A stretch of DNA of 57,809 nucleotides, from NCBI RefSeq assembly GCF_029960785.1, contig NZ_JASBQE010000075.1, positions 1 through 57,809 on the forward strand. Direction: 5' to 3'. Origin of the DNA: Polyangium sp. 15x6. Its GTDB lineage: Bacteria; Myxococcota_A; Polyangia; Polyangiales; Polyangiaceae. Every line of letters begins with the position of its first letter. The first letter of the stretch is position 1. The notes beneath the pieces were generated by a model. The model had not been told where the DNA came from. It searched no databases and saw only the letters and a program-made list of their open reading frames with translations. Below are positions 8,219-18,148 of the stretch, one piece after another. A program made the position numbers and the translations under genes.

Positions 8219-9706
8219 TCACCGCCGGCAGGGAATCTCCAGCGTGAACGTGACCCCGTGGCCGGGTCGATTGTCCACGATCACCCGCCCGCCGTGCGCC
8301 TCCGCCACGCTCTTCACGATCGCGAGCCCGAGCCCCGTGCCGTCGCGATCCGCGTCGGTCGTGAAGAACCTGTCGAAGATGCGCGGCAAGATCGCGGGCG
8401 GCACGCCCGGGCCACGATCCTCCACGGCAAAACGAATCACGGCCTCGGGCGGGCCGCCCTCGACGCGGAGCCGCACGGGCTCTCCCGGCGGCGAGAATCG
8501 AACGGCGTTGTCGAGCAAGTTGCCGAGCGCCGTATCGACGTCCACGGGCCGACAGAACACGTCTTTCTTGCTGGCCAAGAATTCGAGGATCACCGGCTGA
8601 TCGGGCCCCGACGCGCGCTCCTTCGCCGCGAGCGCGAGCGCCTCGAGGTCACACACGCGCATCGGCTCGGCCGAGGCCTCGATGCGCGAGAGCTGGAGCA
8701 GGCGCGAGACGAGTCGATCGAGCCGCTCGACGTCGAGCTCGATGTTCCGCAAGAAACGAACGCGCGCCTCCGGATCGTCGTGCGCGCCTTCGCCGAGCAG
8801 CTCCGCCGCGCCGCGAATCGAGGTGAGCGGCGACTTGAACTCGTGCGCGACGTCCGCGGCGAACTCCGAGATGTACCGCATGCGCGCGTCGAGCCGCTCC
8901 TTCATCGACGCGAACGACTCGCCGAGCTCGCGGATCTCGCCGCCGCCGCCGATGGGCACGACCACGTCGCGTTCGCCCGCCGCGATGCGCTTGGCCGCGC
9001 GCGAGAGCCGACCGAGGGGCCGCGAGATGCTCCACGCGAGCACGAGCGTCACGAGGCCCGTGCCGAGGAGCGCGACCGCGAGCACACGCCCGAGGCCCGA
9101 GCGGATGCGGTAGAGCTCGAAGAGGACGGGCTGCGTCGATCGCGCCACGTACACCACGCCCGTCACCACGCCGCCCGCGCGGATGGGCTCCGCGAGGAAG
9201 AGGATCACGCCCGGGTCGCGGTCGCGCACGCGCGTGCGCGTCGCCTTCGTGCCCGCGAGCGCCGAGCGCACCTCGAAGCGCTCCGCGACCAAGGGCCACT
9301 TCTCCGCCGAGCGCATGTCGAGCGCCCACCGCACGTCCCGCGCGCGCGGCAGCCGGAGCGGCGGCGGCGGCTCCGGCCCCTCGGGCGGCCCGTCCGCGTG
9401 CGAGTCGGCCACCACCTCGCCGGCCTTGTCCACGAGCCGGATCCGCGTCCGCGTCCGCTTGGCCGCCGTCGCGAGGATCTTCTCGTGCTCCGGATCCCCG
9501 AGCGCGCGGCCCGCGCCGAGGTTTTGCTCGACGAGCGAGCGCACGAGGATCGCCTGGTTCGACATGTCGCGCTCGAGCGCGTCGAGCAGCTCTCGCTCGT
9601 GGATCCGCGCGAATTCGAGCCCGATCGCGGGCACGAACAGCACGAGCAGGTTCACGACGAGCAGCCGGACGCGGATGCGGCCGAGCAGGACGAGCAGCCT
9701 ACGCAC
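8219..9706 (-). CDS. Membrane sensor histidine kinase
   Basis: A 495-residue sensor kinase. A first membrane segment spans about residues 14-31, a periplasmic sensor region about 32-204, and a second segment about 207-227. HAMP follows (about 228-280). The dimerisation box is VAHEFKSPLTS with His288 as the phospho-acceptor, and the ATPase part shows the N box (LGNLLDNAVRFSPP), G1 (DRGPGVP) and G2 (GTGLGLAIV). The sensor region has no Cys pair or recognisable named fold. The start overlaps the end of the response-regulator gene by 8 bp, so the pair is cotranscribed and presumably signals together. The input signal may relate to the membrane proteins encoded at the head of the operon. Confidence 0.93.
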   Translation of the reverse strand: MRRLLVLLGRIRVRLLVVNLLVLFVPAIGLEFARIHERELLDALERDMSNQAILVRSLVEQNLGAGRALGDPEHEKILATAAKRTRTRIRLVDKAGEVVADSHADGPPEGPEPPPPLRLPRARDVRWALDMRSAEKWPLVAERFEVRSALAGTKATRTRVRDRDPGVILFLAEPIRAGGVVTGVVYVARSTQPVLFELYRIRSGLGRVLAVALLGTGLVTLVLAWSISRPLGRLSRAAKRIAAGERDVVVPIGGGGEIRELGESFASMKERLDARMRYISEFAADVAHEFKSPLTSIRGAAELLGEGAHDDPEARVRFLRNIELDVERLDRLVSRLLQLSRIEASAEPMRVCDLEALALAAKERASGPDQPVILEFLASKKDVFCRPVDVDTALGNLLDNAVRFSPPGEPVRLRVEGGPPEAVIRFAVEDRGPGVPPAILPRIFDRFFTTDADRDGTGLGLAIVKSVAEAHGGRVIVDNRPGHGVTFTLEIPCRR

Positions 9707-10382
9707 CGGCGACCTTGTACCCGACGCCGTGCACCGTCGCGATCGGGTCCTCGCCGCCCGCTGCGCGGAACTTCGCGCGGATCCTGCGGACGTGCGTGTC
9801 GATCGTGCGCTCGGTGATGAGGTTGTCGTAGCGGTACGCGCGCGTCATGAGCTGGCTGCGCGAGAGCACGATGCCAGGCCGTTCGAGCAGCGCGCCGAGC
9901 AAGCCGAGCTCCGTGGCGGTGAGCGTCACGGGCGCGCCGTCGAGCCGCGCCTCGTGTCGCTCCACGTCGACCTCGATCCGCCCGTGCGTGAGCACTTTCC
10001 GTGTGGCCTCGCCTGGGGCTTCGAGCCTGCGGAAGAGGGCTTTTACGCGCGCCACGAGCTCGCGCACGGAGAAGGGCTTCGTGAGGTAGTCGTCGCCGCC
10101 GAGGTCGAGGCCGAGCACGCGATCGATCTCGTCGCTGCGCGCGGACAGGAAGAGGATCGGCACGCGACTCTCGGTGCGGATGTGGCGGCACGCGGAGAGG
10201 CCGTCGACCTCGGGCAGCATCACGTCGAGGATCACGAGGTCCACGCCTCCCTTCGCGACGGCCTCGATCGCCTCGCGTCCGTCGGTCACCACGGAGACCT
10301 CGTAGCCCTCTTTGCGAAGCGCGTACTGCAGGACCTCGCGGATGCGCGCCTCGTCGTCGACGACCAGGATGTGCTTGCTCAC
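9699..10382 (-). CDS. OmpR-family response regulator
   Basis: A 227-residue two-domain regulator. The receiver domain (1-120) shows the acidic pair VVDDE, the phospho-acceptor Asp53 in LVILDVMLPEVDG, the Ser of FLSARS and the Lys of LTKPF. The DNA-binding winged helix (about 130-225) ends with the usual R.IRAKF...VHGVGYK. The start is GTG at 10382, forming a GTGA overlap with the stop of the upstream gene, which fixes the start and shows translational coupling. It is the partner of the histidine kinase encoded immediately downstream. Confidence 0.95.
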   Translation of the reverse strand: MSKHILVVDDEARIREVLQYALRKEGYEVSVVTDGREAIEAVAKGGVDLVILDVMLPEVDGLSACRHIRTESRVPILFLSARSDEIDRVLGLDLGGDDYLTKPFSVRELVARVKALFRRLEAPGEATRKVLTHGRIEVDVERHEARLDGAPVTLTATELGLLGALLERPGIVLSRSQLMTRAYRYDNLITERTIDTHVRRIRAKFRAAGGEDPIATVHGVGYKVAGA

Positions 10383-11062
10383 GTCTCGATCGGCTCCTCG
10401 GCGCGGAGGCTCTCTTCGGCTTCGAGGGCAGCGCCGAGGCCCTCGACCCGCGCCTGCACCTCCGAGACGATACCACCGATGTCCGCCGCGGAGGATCCGC
10501 TGAAGCGCGCCACCGTGACCTGCGTGCGCAGCGCCTCGGCGAGCGCGCAGAGCTCCTCCAGCGCGCGCGCGTCCCGGTCGCGCAGCGACGACAGGCGGCG
10601 GACGTTGTCGAGGTCGAGCCGCGCCGTCGCGAGCGCGCGGCTCGATCCCGAGGCGCGTTCGAGCTCGCGCACGCGCGCCTCGGCCCGCCCGAGGTCGAAC
10701 GCCTCCTTGCGGAGGAGCGCTTCGAGCTCCGCGTGCCGCGCGACGCGCCGCTCGACCTCCGCCTCGATCCGCGCCGCGGCCTCCGCCGGCAGCACGCTCG
10801 CGAGCGGCGTGCCCCGCGACGCCGCGACGGCCTCCGCGAGCGCGGCTTTCACCCGGGCGAGCGCACTGCCCGCCGCGCCCTTCGGCACCTCCGCCGCGCG
10901 CTTCGCGGTCAGCGCGATCGGCGCCCAGAGCGGCCAGAGCGGCACGGCCAGCGCGGCCGACATCACCGCGCGCGAGCCCCCCGCGGGGGACGAGCGGTAG
11001 ATCGCCACCGCGCAGCAGATTCCCGCGACGAGGTAGAGCACCGACAGATCCCGCAGGCTCAT
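10379..11062 (-). CDS. Membrane-anchored coiled-coil protein of the two-component operon
   Basis: A 227-residue protein that I do not recognise. It opens with MSLRDLSVLYLVAG, giving one membrane segment (about 6-22) and a second short hydrophobic stretch (about 33-52). The rest (about 62-225) is Ala/Arg/Glu-rich with heptad periodicity, consistent with a long cytoplasmic coiled coil. Its ATG at 11062 overlaps the upstream stop (ATGA) and its TGA overlaps the GTG of the response regulator, so it is translated in lock-step with both. Its conserved location suggests a role in assembling or tuning the signalling proteins; this is inference. Confidence 0.78.
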   Translation of the reverse strand: MSLRDLSVLYLVAGICCAVAIYRSSPAGGSRAVMSAALAVPLWPLWAPIALTAKRAAEVPKGAAGSALARVKAALAEAVAASRGTPLASVLPAEAAARIEAEVERRVARHAELEALLRKEAFDLGRAEARVRELERASGSSRALATARLDLDNVRRLSSLRDRDARALEELCALAEALRTQVTVARFSGSSAADIGGIVSEVQARVEGLGAALEAEESLRAEEPIET

Positions 11063-11826
11063 TGCCCGCCCTCCTCCTCGAAGTCTTCCTCGACCTCGCG
11101 CGACCGCGTGCTCCTGCCGCGCTCCCACCCGTCGGACTCCGCGGGCGCGTCGATCCGATACGGCCGGTCGCTGTAAATCGCGGCCGACGTCAGGCTCGTC
11201 AGCACGGCTTCGGCGAAGCTGCCCTCGCGGTCGCGCAGGAACGGCACGTTCACCGCGCGCGGCCGCACCAGGTACGGACGCAGGATCCACGCGGTTTGTC
11301 CGCCGACCGCGAAGAACACGCTGATGAACGCGATCGCCGTGGTGACCCGCCCTTTCCCTTCGCCGAGCCCTCGCACGAGCAAGGACAGCGCCGCGAAGCC
11401 GGCCACCGCGTACGCGCCCGACGCGACGATCGCCGCCGTGTGATACCCCATGCCGAGATCGAGCATCAGCCAGAGCGCGGGCGCGAACGCGAGCAAGACG
11501 AGCGACGATCGACCCGCCGACGCGAGCGCGAGCGCCACGATCGAGCGCATCGGCCAGGGCCTGCCGAGCACCGCGGCGAGCGCGTGGAACGCGGGCGCCG
11601 CGAGCGCGAGCGTCGCGAGCACGGCGAGCGGCACCTTCGCGGCGCCGTAGAGGATCTGCATGCCGCCGCGGAAGCTCCCGAGCACACCGCCGAACGCGGC
11701 CGCGCCGAGCGCGATCGAGGCGAGCGAGGTCGCGGCGATGGCGCGCACCTCCGGATCGTCGTCGCGACAAGCGCGGGCGATCTCTCCGGGCGCGCGGAGC
11801 AAGCGGGCGAGGACGGTGGCGCTCAC
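11059..11826 (-). CDS. Polytopic membrane protein, paralogue of its upstream neighbour
   Basis: A 255-residue protein with about six hydrophobic segments between residues 30 and 210 and a charged C-terminal tail rich in Glu, Arg and Asp. The GTG start at 11826 forms a GTGA overlap with the preceding stop. It shares with the preceding gene product a GG..IL..AA.VPLA.LA segment, an AP-containing middle helix and a late FA...W helix, so the two are probably diverged duplicates; the layout resembles Yip1-like membrane proteins, but I cannot confirm the family. It probably works with the other membrane components of the operon. Confidence 0.75.
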   Translation of the reverse strand: MSATVLARLLRAPGEIARACRDDDPEVRAIAATSLASIALGAAAFGGVLGSFRGGMQILYGAAKVPLAVLATLALAAPAFHALAAVLGRPWPMRSIVALALASAGRSSLVLLAFAPALWLMLDLGMGYHTAAIVASGAYAVAGFAALSLLVRGLGEGKGRVTTAIAFISVFFAVGGQTAWILRPYLVRPRAVNVPFLRDREGSFAEAVLTSLTSAAIYSDRPYRIDAPAESDGWERGRSTRSREVEEDFEEEGGQ

Positions 11827-12518
11827 TGGGCACCTCCGAAGATCGGCAGCGTGCTCCACCAGACCCGCGCCGACAGCGCCGTCGCGAAGATCGCGAAGCC
11901 GGCGAGCGCGAAGCCGCTCATCGTCCGCACGCCCGCGGAGGCGCGCCCGAGCGGCACCCCGATCGCGCCGAGAAACGCGCGCAGCCCGAAGATCCCCGCG
12001 AGCATCAGCCCGAGCCCCGCCGAGAACGCGGCGCCGACGCGCGAGCTCGACGTCGTCACGAAGAGCGCCATCGCGGGCGCGAGCCCGCCGAGCACGAGGC
12101 CCGTCGTCGCCGCCCCGCGCGCCGCGGCTTTCACCGCGGCCGGCGGATCGATCGGCGCGTCGAACAGCGTGAGCACGATGAACAGCGCGGGCACGCCGAG
12201 CCCCGCGACGGCGAGCGGCGCGAGCGGCACCGCGGCCGCGTGCTTCAGGATCGAGAGCCCGCCGTCCCGCGTCCCGATCGAAAGGCCATACAGCGCCGAC
12301 AGCGCGAGCGCCGTGGCGAACCTCCGCGCGTCGTCGCGCAGCGCGCCCGCGGCGCCTTCCGGCCCGTCGCCGAGCAGCGACTTCGCGAACGACGGCGCGC
12401 TCTCGTCGGCGGGCGCTTCCGCGGCGGCGCCGGGCGGGGGCGGCGGGGGCGTGGTCCCTTGGGGTTCGGGCGGGGCGTCGCCCGCGAGGGCATCGACGTA
12501 CGGGGCGTGGGCTTGCAT
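11823..12518 (-). CDS. Polytopic membrane protein, first gene of the two-component operon
   Basis: A 231-residue protein. The N-terminal 60 residues are Pro/Ala/Glu-rich and probably disordered in the cytoplasm (a PPPPPP run at about 25). About five or six membrane segments follow (about 66-225). It aligns over the membrane part with the next gene product (GGLSILKHAAAVPLAPLA versus GGMQILYGAAKVPLAVLA). It begins an operon of five genes joined by 4- to 8-bp overlaps; its promoter must be in 12519-12715, the divergent spacer shared with the epimerase gene. Function unknown. Confidence 0.75.
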   Translation of the reverse strand: MQAHAPYVDALAGDAPPEPQGTTPPPPPPGAAAEAPADESAPSFAKSLLGDGPEGAAGALRDDARRFATALALSALYGLSIGTRDGGLSILKHAAAVPLAPLAVAGLGVPALFIVLTLFDAPIDPPAAVKAAARGAATTGLVLGGLAPAMALFVTTSSSRVGAAFSAGLGLMLAGIFGLRAFLGAIGVPLGRASAGVRTMSGFALAGFAIFATALSARVWWSTLPIFGGAQ

Positions 12519-12715
12519 CTTTCCTCCGGTGTGGCGGCCACGGGCCGCCCGAGACCTCCTTTTCGTATCCCGCCGGTTTGGCGCGCCTCTGCCGTCGCCG
12601 CGGAGGAGTCGTGGAATGAATTCGACGAAATTGTGGCAGGGTGGATCACGGGCGATCCACCCCTCGGCCGCCGTTCCGTTGTCTCCTCTTCGGTTTCGCT
12701 GCTAGAAGGGGTGCC

Positions 12716-13762
12716 ATGCACGTTCTCGTCATCGGCGGGACGCGGTTCGTCGGGCCGCTCCTCGTGCACCGGCTCCTCGCGGCGGGGCACCAGGTCACCT
12801 TGTTCAATCGCGGGACCCTGCCGGATGCCTTCGGCGCGCGGATCGAGCGGCTCCGGGGCGATCGGACGACGGCCGATCTGTCCCGGCTCATGCAAAACCG
12901 CCACTTCGACGCGGCCGTCGACTTCGCCGCGTATCGCTGGGAGGACACGCGGGGCGCGGTGGACGCGCTCGGCGGCCGCGTGGGGCACTACGTCTTCATC
13001 AGCACGGGCCAGGTCTACCTCGTGCGCGAGGGCGCGCCGCGGCCTTCGCGGGAGGTCGATTATGCCGGCCCCGTCATGCCCCGCCCCACGGACGCGGACG
13101 AGCTCGGGAACTGGGAATACGGCACGGGCAAACGCGACTGCGAGGACGCGCTCGTCGAGGCCTTCCAGAAATCACGCTTCCCCGCCACGCGCGTTCGTAT
13201 CCCCATCGTGAACGGCGAGCGCGACCATTATCGCCGGCTCGACCGTTATCTCGTCCGCCTCGTCGACGGCGGTCCGGTCATCGTTCCGGACGGCGGGACG
13301 CAGCCGGTTCGTCACGTTTACGCGGGCGAGGTCGCGCGGTTCCTCGTGGAAATCCTTGGCCAAAAGCAGACGTTCGGCGAAGCGTACAACGTCTGCCAGC
13401 GGGAGACGCCGTCCCTCGTGGAGCTGCTCGGGCTCCTGCGAGGAATGCTCGGATCCCGGGCGAGGCTCGCGCCCGTCGCGTCCGCGGACGTCCTCGCCGC
13501 GGGGCTCGAGCTCCGCGACGTCTCGCCGTTCAGCAGCAAATGGATGTCGATGCTGGATCCTTCGAAAGCCGAGGCCGAGCTCGGCTTCCGCCACGAGCCG
13601 CTCACCACCTCCCTCGGCAAGATCGTCGCGAGCTTCCTCGCCTACGGGTATGCGACGCCGCCGGACGGCTACGACCAGCGCGCGAGGGAGATCGCGCTCG
13701 CGGAACGCTGGCTCGAGGAGCGGGCGACCATGCGGCCCGGTCCCTCGATGAGCTTCGAGTAG
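12716..13762 (+). CDS. NAD-dependent epimerase/dehydratase
   Basis: A 348-residue Rossmann-fold enzyme. The N-terminal [13 protein letters not shown] is the dinucleotide-binding loop of the extended short-chain dehydrogenase family, followed by the NRG phosphate/ribose segment and FISTGQVY in the catalytic region; the YGTGK motif supplies the Tyr and Lys of the YxxxK pair. It resembles nucleotide-sugar epimerases and the isoflavone-reductase-like group; the substrate is not determined. The ATG at 12716 has AGAAGGGG about 5 bases upstream; a longer in-frame opening lacks a start signal and would mask the Rossmann start. It is divergent from the five-gene signalling operon. Confidence 0.88.
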   Translation: MHVLVIGGTRFVGPLLVHRLLAAGHQVTLFNRGTLPDAFGARIERLRGDRTTADLSRLMQNRHFDAAVDFAAYRWEDTRGAVDALGGRVGHYVFISTGQVYLVREGAPRPSREVDYAGPVMPRPTDADELGNWEYGTGKRDCEDALVEAFQKSRFPATRVRIPIVNGERDHYRRLDRYLVRLVDGGPVIVPDGGTQPVRHVYAGEVARFLVEILGQKQTFGEAYNVCQRETPSLVELLGLLRGMLGSRARLAPVASADVLAAGLELRDVSPFSSKWMSMLDPSKAEAELGFRHEPLTTSLGKIVASFLAYGYATPPDGYDQRAREIALAERWLEERATMRPGPSMSFE

Positions 13763-13815
13763 CCCGCCTCCACCGGAGACGCAGCATCTGCGCCGCCACG
13801 CAAGCGGCGCACGTC

Positions 13816-13832
13816 CCGAGCCGCAGGCTCGG
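13816..13832 (+). terminator. Hairpin after the epimerase gene
   Basis: CCGAGCC and GGCTCGG form a perfect 7-bp stem around a GCA loop, about 55 bp after the epimerase stop. There is no T-run, so the terminator call is tentative. Confidence 0.35.
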
Positions 13833-13919
13833 CCATCACGCCGCAAAACCAGGCAATCGCAGGGATGGCATGGCCCTTGCGGAAGGTCTCGCTCGAAAGC
13901 CACCTGCACCTGGAGAGCG

Positions 13920-14981
13920 ATGATGCAACGTACGATGAGGGCCGCGGTCGTTCGGGCGTTTGGACAACCCCTTTCCCTCGAAGAGGTCCCCGTCCCCGTG
14001 CCGAGCGCGGGCGAAGTCCTCGTCCGCGTCGTGGCGAGCGGGGTTTGCCATACCGATCTCCACGCGGCGAACGGCGATTGGCCGGTCAAACCCGCCTTGC
14101 CCTTCATCCCCGGCCACGAGGGCGTCGGCTACGTCGCCGCGCTCGGCGCCGGCGTCAAAACGCTCAAAGAAGGCGACCGCGTCGGCGTCCCCTGGCTGCA
14201 TAGCGCGTGCGGCGCCTGCGACCCTTGCATCACCGGCTGGGAGACGCTCTGCCCGTCGCAGCAAAACACGGGGTATTCGGTCAACGGCGGCCATGCCGAG
14301 TACGTCGTCGCGCCGGCGGCTTACGTGGGGCGCATTCCGGACGTGCTCGGCTTCGTCGACGCCGCGCCCATCCTCTGCGCCGGCGTGACCAGCTACAAGG
14401 GCCTCAAGGAGACGGAGGCGCGTCCGGGGCAATGGGTCGTCGTCTCGGGCATCGGCGGCCTCGGGCACCTCGCGATTCCTTACGCGAAGGCGATGGGCCT
14501 GCGCGTCGTGGCCGTGGACGTGGGCGAAGACAAACTCGATCTCGCCCGCGAGCTCGGCGCGGAGATCGCCGTCGACGCGCTGCACGTCGACCCGGCGGCC
14601 GAGGTCCAGAAGCAGATCGGCGGCGCGCACGGGGCGCTCGTCACCGCGGTCTCGCCGGGCGCCTTCCGTCAGGCCCTCGGGACCCTTCGTTCCGGCGGGA
14701 CGTGCGTGCTCGTCGGCCTCCCGCCCGGCGATTTCCCCACGCCGATCTTCGACGTCGTGCTCAAGCGCCTCACGCTCCGCGGATCGATCGTGGGCACCCG
14801 CATGGACCTGAAGGAAGCACTGGAGATCGCCGCGCACGACAAGATCCGGCCGACCACCGAGGTGCAGCCGCTCGAGGCGATCAACAGCGTATTCGCGCGC
14901 ATGGCGGAAGGGACGATCCACGGCCGCGTGGTGCTCGCCCTTCGCGAGGAGGAAAAGGGTCGGGTCAGCGCGCCGCGCTGA
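13920..14981 (+). CDS. adhP: Zinc-dependent alcohol dehydrogenase
   Basis: A 353-residue medium-chain dehydrogenase. Catalytic zinc ligands are Cys43 (GVCHTDLH), His66 (PGHEGVG) and Cys153; the four structural-zinc cysteines are at 97, 100, 103 and 111. The NAD-binding loop is [10 protein letters not shown]. The pattern and length fit AdhP/AdhA-type alcohol dehydrogenases, which interconvert primary alcohols and aldehydes with NAD. The gene symbol rests on family resemblance only. Met codons at positions 1, 2 and 6 are all possible starts. The 3' end overlaps the next, convergent gene by 17 bp. Confidence 0.9.
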   Translation: MMQRTMRAAVVRAFGQPLSLEEVPVPVPSAGEVLVRVVASGVCHTDLHAANGDWPVKPALPFIPGHEGVGYVAALGAGVKTLKEGDRVGVPWLHSACGACDPCITGWETLCPSQQNTGYSVNGGHAEYVVAPAAYVGRIPDVLGFVDAAPILCAGVTSYKGLKETEARPGQWVVVSGIGGLGHLAIPYAKAMGLRVVAVDVGEDKLDLARELGAEIAVDALHVDPAAEVQKQIGGAHGALVTAVSPGAFRQALGTLRSGGTCVLVGLPPGDFPTPIFDVVLKRLTLRGSIVGTRMDLKEALEIAAHDKIRPTTEVQPLEAINSVFARMAEGTIHGRVVLALREEEKGRVSAPR

Positions 14982-16293
14982 TCGAAAAGAGCTGATTGAC
15001 GCAGGGCGCGCCGAAGAGCCCGCCGAAGCAGCTACAGTCCTGGCCCGTGAACGTCATCTGGTAGAGGCCCGTCCACGAGTTCGGCCCGTCGAAGCTCCCG
15101 ACCAGGCTGAACGTCTCCGTGCATCCGCCGGCGATCGACGCCGAATTGCTGAAATTCCCCGACGGGCAGGTCGTCGCCTGGCCGGCCATCGTCACGGGGT
15201 TCGACGGCGACGAGCCGATGATGGCCCCGTCCCCGGCGAACACGAACTTCGAGATGTTCACGCTCACGAGCCCATTGCAGCACGTGTAGCTGATCGGATT
15301 GCCGACGATCGTGTACGTCCCGTCGGGATCACACACGGCCGCCTCGATCTGGCAATTCGCGGAGCAGCCGTCGCCGGGGGTCTGGTTGCCGTCGTCGCAG
15401 CCCTCGCCGGGGTCGATCGTGCCATTGCCGCAAGGATTGCAGCCCGACGTATCGAACGTGCACATGCTCGTGCACGTCAGCGTCCCGCTGCCGAACCCCT
15501 GGGTCACGCACGTCTTCTTGTCGAGGTCCGGGCCGTCGCACGCCTCGCCGAGATCGAGCATTCCATTGCCGCAGAGGCTGCAGCTCGAGGTGTCGAGCGT
15601 GCAATCGGGCGTGCAGGCGAGCGTCCCGCTGCCGAAGCCCTCGGTCACGCAGGTTTTTCCGCCGAGGTCCGAGCCGTCGCAGATCTCCTCGTCGTCGAGC
15701 GCGCCGTTGCCGCAGAGGCAGACCCGGATGTCGTACCGACAATCGTCGTTGCAACCGGGATTCGCCCCGCTGTTCGGAAAACCGAGGCTCTGGCACGTCG
15801 CCGCCACGAGCGGATCGCCCTGCGCGTCGAAATCGCACTTCTCGCCGATCTCCGGCTGGATGACCCCGTTGCCGCAGTCCTCGCATTGCGCGACGTCGAG
15901 CGTGCATGCCGCCGTGCATGCCGCCTCGCCGCTCTGGTACCCGAGGGCCGCGCAAGGCACGCTCGCGCCGTCGCACGCCTCTCCCGGCTCGACCACGCCA
16001 TTGCCACAAACCGGCGCTGCTCCGCCCATGCCTCCCGCGCCGCCCATGCCGCCGGCCCCGCCTGCGCCGCCCATGCCGCCGGCCCCGCCTGTGCCTCCCG
16101 CGCCGCCCATGCCACCCATGCCCGCGGCGCCGCCCGTTCCGCCGTTGCCTCCTTGTCCCCCGGCGCCGGCGATGCCGCCTTGCCCGCCGTCCCCCGACGA
16201 ACCACTCGCCGCGTCGGGCGTCGAGCTCCCTTCGGCGCAAGAAACGAGGCCCAGGCACGCACCCAAGAGCAAGGCTCGCGCGAACGTATGCAC
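14965..16293 (-). CDS. Secreted Cys-rich lipoprotein with CGNG repeats
   Basis: A 442-residue protein. The start is a GTG at 16293 with GGAGGG about 6 bases upstream; a longer reading lacks a start signal and would replace the signal peptide with Arg-rich sequence. The signal peptide ends CLGLVSC. A GGxGG spacer (about residues 38-90) is followed by six to seven CGNG...GE.CDG repeats related to DUF4215, each with six or more cysteines. The last roughly 100 residues form a distinct beta-rich domain with two C-x-C-like pairs. It is probably an extracellular surface protein. I see no catalytic motif. It ends convergently inside the alcohol dehydrogenase 3' end. Confidence 0.82.
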   Translation of the reverse strand: MHTFARALLLGACLGLVSCAEGSSTPDAASGSSGDGGQGGIAGAGGQGGNGGTGGAAGMGGMGGAGGTGGAGGMGGAGGAGGMGGAGGMGGAAPVCGNGVVEPGEACDGASVPCAALGYQSGEAACTAACTLDVAQCEDCGNGVIQPEIGEKCDFDAQGDPLVAATCQSLGFPNSGANPGCNDDCRYDIRVCLCGNGALDDEEICDGSDLGGKTCVTEGFGSGTLACTPDCTLDTSSCSLCGNGMLDLGEACDGPDLDKKTCVTQGFGSGTLTCTSMCTFDTSGCNPCGNGTIDPGEGCDDGNQTPGDGCSANCQIEAAVCDPDGTYTIVGNPISYTCCNGLVSVNISKFVFAGDGAIIGSSPSNPVTMAGQATTCPSGNFSNSASIAGGCTETFSLVGSFDGPNSWTGLYQMTFTGQDCSCFGGLFGAPCVNQLFSISAAR

Positions 16294-16381
16294 GTGTCCC
16301 TCCAGGTGCGAGGGTACGGCAATCCGCGCGGGACTGCGAGAGGGATTCGCGCCGTTTCGGGATAACGTGACGCGTCGAGGC

Positions 16382-17017
16382 TCAGTGTGTCTTCGCGAGC
16401 GGCTTCGACATCCGGGAGGTGGCGCGGCAGAAGACGATCTGGTCGCCCTGGGACGGCGGGCAAACGCGTGTTTTCGGCGGCCCGCCTCCGGGGATCGCGT
16501 TGTCCGCCTCCCCGTGCTCGCGACGCTGGGTCGGCGACTCCGCATCGGTACGAACGCCCCGATTGATGACCGCGTCCTGGGTTCCTCCCCAGCCGATGCC
16601 CATTTCGTGTTGCCAGCTATACGACATCATCGTGCCCGGCTGGAGCGACAGATCGTACGTTCCCGGCGGCACGTCGTTCGCTGCGGGATCCTCCACTTTG
16701 CGCGCCTCGGCCCGTTCCCCGGGAGCAACCGCGTGGTCCGCATCCTTGCGCACCGGCCCCATCGTGCCCTCGTCGCAAGGCCCGCTCACCTTGCGCGCGC
16801 CGCCTCGCTCCTCGGTTACCGCCTCCCCCAGCTCCGCGGTCACGATCAGCATCTGCGCCCGCAGGGCGTGCTCCTGGATCGACGTCGCGTCGTACGAACC
16901 CAGCCGCCCGAGGAGCGCTGCCCCGCCGAGCAGCAGCACGTGGGCGGCCAGGGAAAAACCGTGGCAGAGCACGGGGACGAACGGCTTCACGGGAGGGAGG
17001 GGCGGCGGGGTGTCCAT
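16382..17017 (-). CDS. Single-pass membrane protein with a Pro-rich N-terminus
   Basis: A 211-residue protein that I do not recognise. The N-terminus is MDTPPPLPPVKPF, then a hydrophobic segment (about 16-42) with Gly and Leu runs, and a roughly 165-residue soluble part that ends with a Cys-containing stretch (VCPPSQGDQIVFCR). This layout (short Pro-rich cytoplasmic end, one helix, periplasmic remainder) resembles the N-terminal anchor of TonB-like and gliding-motility proteins, but the similarity is only in design. The ATG at 17017 has a weak GAGG upstream. It is divergent from the Cys-rich lipoprotein gene at 17123. Confidence 0.7.
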   Translation of the reverse strand: MDTPPPLPPVKPFVPVLCHGFSLAAHVLLLGGAALLGRLGSYDATSIQEHALRAQMLIVTAELGEAVTEERGGARKVSGPCDEGTMGPVRKDADHAVAPGERAEARKVEDPAANDVPPGTYDLSLQPGTMMSYSWQHEMGIGWGGTQDAVINRGVRTDAESPTQRREHGEADNAIPGGGPPKTRVCPPSQGDQIVFCRATSRMSKPLAKTH

Positions 17018-17122
17018 GCGTGAGCCTCGGGCGAGCGGCTCGATCGCGGACACCCGCCGCGCGTCCCGGGTTCCCGCATTCTTGCGGCCCCCTCGCGATC
17101 CAGGCATCCTGCCGATCTGCTC

Positions 17123-18106
17123 ATGCGCGTGTCCTTCTTCGCCACAGCCATCGCCGTGCCCGCCCTGCTCATCGCCTGCGGCGCTCGCAGCGATCCCGCG
17201 GAATTCGATCTGGGGAGCGGCGGCAGCGCCGGCGTGGGCGGCACGGGCGGCACGGGCGGCGGGCCTCCCGTCTGCACCGTCGAGCTCTGCAACGGCGTCG
17301 ACGACGATTGCGACGGCCAGGTCGACGAGGACAGCCAGAATGCGGGCGCCGATTGCATCGCGGACCTGCCCGGCATTTGCAAGGACGGCACCGTCGTCTG
17401 CGCCGGAGGCGCCCTCGCATGCGCCTCGGACGTGTCCCCGAAGCCGGAGATCTGTGGCAACGGCATCGACGAGGATTGTAATGGCATCATCGACGACGCC
17501 TGCGTCAAGCCGAACGGTTGCAGCGACGGCACGCGCGAGGGGTTCGTCGACGAGCAACAATTCCCGCTCATCGCCGCCTGCTCGGGCGGATGGAGCGTCC
17601 CAGGCATCCACACGGCCCCCGTCCCGCAATGCAATCACGTCACCGGCAACACGAGCCCGAATCCCAACGGAAACGGCTGCAGCGCGGCGGACCTCTGCTC
17701 GCCCGGGTTCCACGTCTGCAAGGGCGCGGACGACGTCGCCTCGCACGCGCCCGACGGTTGCTTCGGCGTGGGTTTCACCCCGAACGTCTTCTTCGCCACG
17801 GGGCAGGGCTCGACCGGCTGCGGCATCTGTACGCTCGGCACCAACACGGATCCCGACATCTGCAATGGCTGTAGCTGCGGCGGGGACTGCGCGACGACCG
17901 AGCTCACGGCGAACGACCTCTTCGGTTGCGGCACGCTCGGCAATTCCAACGACGGCAACTGCGGTGTCTTGGACGTCACCTCCGCCAACGCCTGTGGCGC
18001 GCTCTTCGCGCCGTGGCAATGCGGGGGCGGGGATCTTTGCGCCGAGGCACACATCGTCACGAAGCTCGGCCCCGAGGGCGGCGGCGTCCTCTGCTGCGCG
18101 GATTGA
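17123..18106 (+). CDS. Secreted lipoprotein with NGxDDDCDGxxDE metal-binding-like repeats
   Basis: A 327-residue protein. The signal peptide ends ALLIACGA (lipobox), followed by a short GG spacer. Two copies of the MopE-type motif (LCNGVDDDCDGQVDE at about 58 and CGNGIDEDCNGIIDD at about 110) match the metal-binding motif family found in copper-binding MopE and in many myxobacterial surface proteins. The remaining roughly 200 residues are rich in Cys, Gly and Asn, with several C..C pairs that probably form disulphides. It likely binds calcium or copper outside the cell; that is family-based. It starts at ATG after a weak site and ends 42 bp before the phosphoesterase gene, on the same strand. 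Confidence 0.82.
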   Translation: MRVSFFATAIAVPALLIACGARSDPAEFDLGSGGSAGVGGTGGTGGGPPVCTVELCNGVDDDCDGQVDEDSQNAGADCIADLPGICKDGTVVCAGGALACASDVSPKPEICGNGIDEDCNGIIDDACVKPNGCSDGTREGFVDEQQFPLIAACSGGWSVPGIHTAPVPQCNHVTGNTSPNPNGNGCSAADLCSPGFHVCKGADDVASHAPDGCFGVGFTPNVFFATGQGSTGCGICTLGTNTDPDICNGCSCGGDCATTELTANDLFGCGTLGNSNDGNCGVLDVTSANACGALFAPWQCGGGDLCAEAHIVTKLGPEGGGVLCCAD

Positions 18107-18148
18107 GCGGAGCGGGGGGCCTTGACGGCGGACCGCGTCCCGCGTTTC

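Noticed and set aside
7433-9817. Plus-strand open frame of about 794 codons across the hydrolase and kinase genes
   Set aside because: Arg/His/Glu-rich antisense of genes with full motifs on the minus strand.
16294-16545. An upstream extension of the Cys-rich lipoprotein
   Set aside because: It would place 84 Arg-rich residues before a perfect lipoprotein signal; the GTG at 16293 has a good ribosome-binding site.
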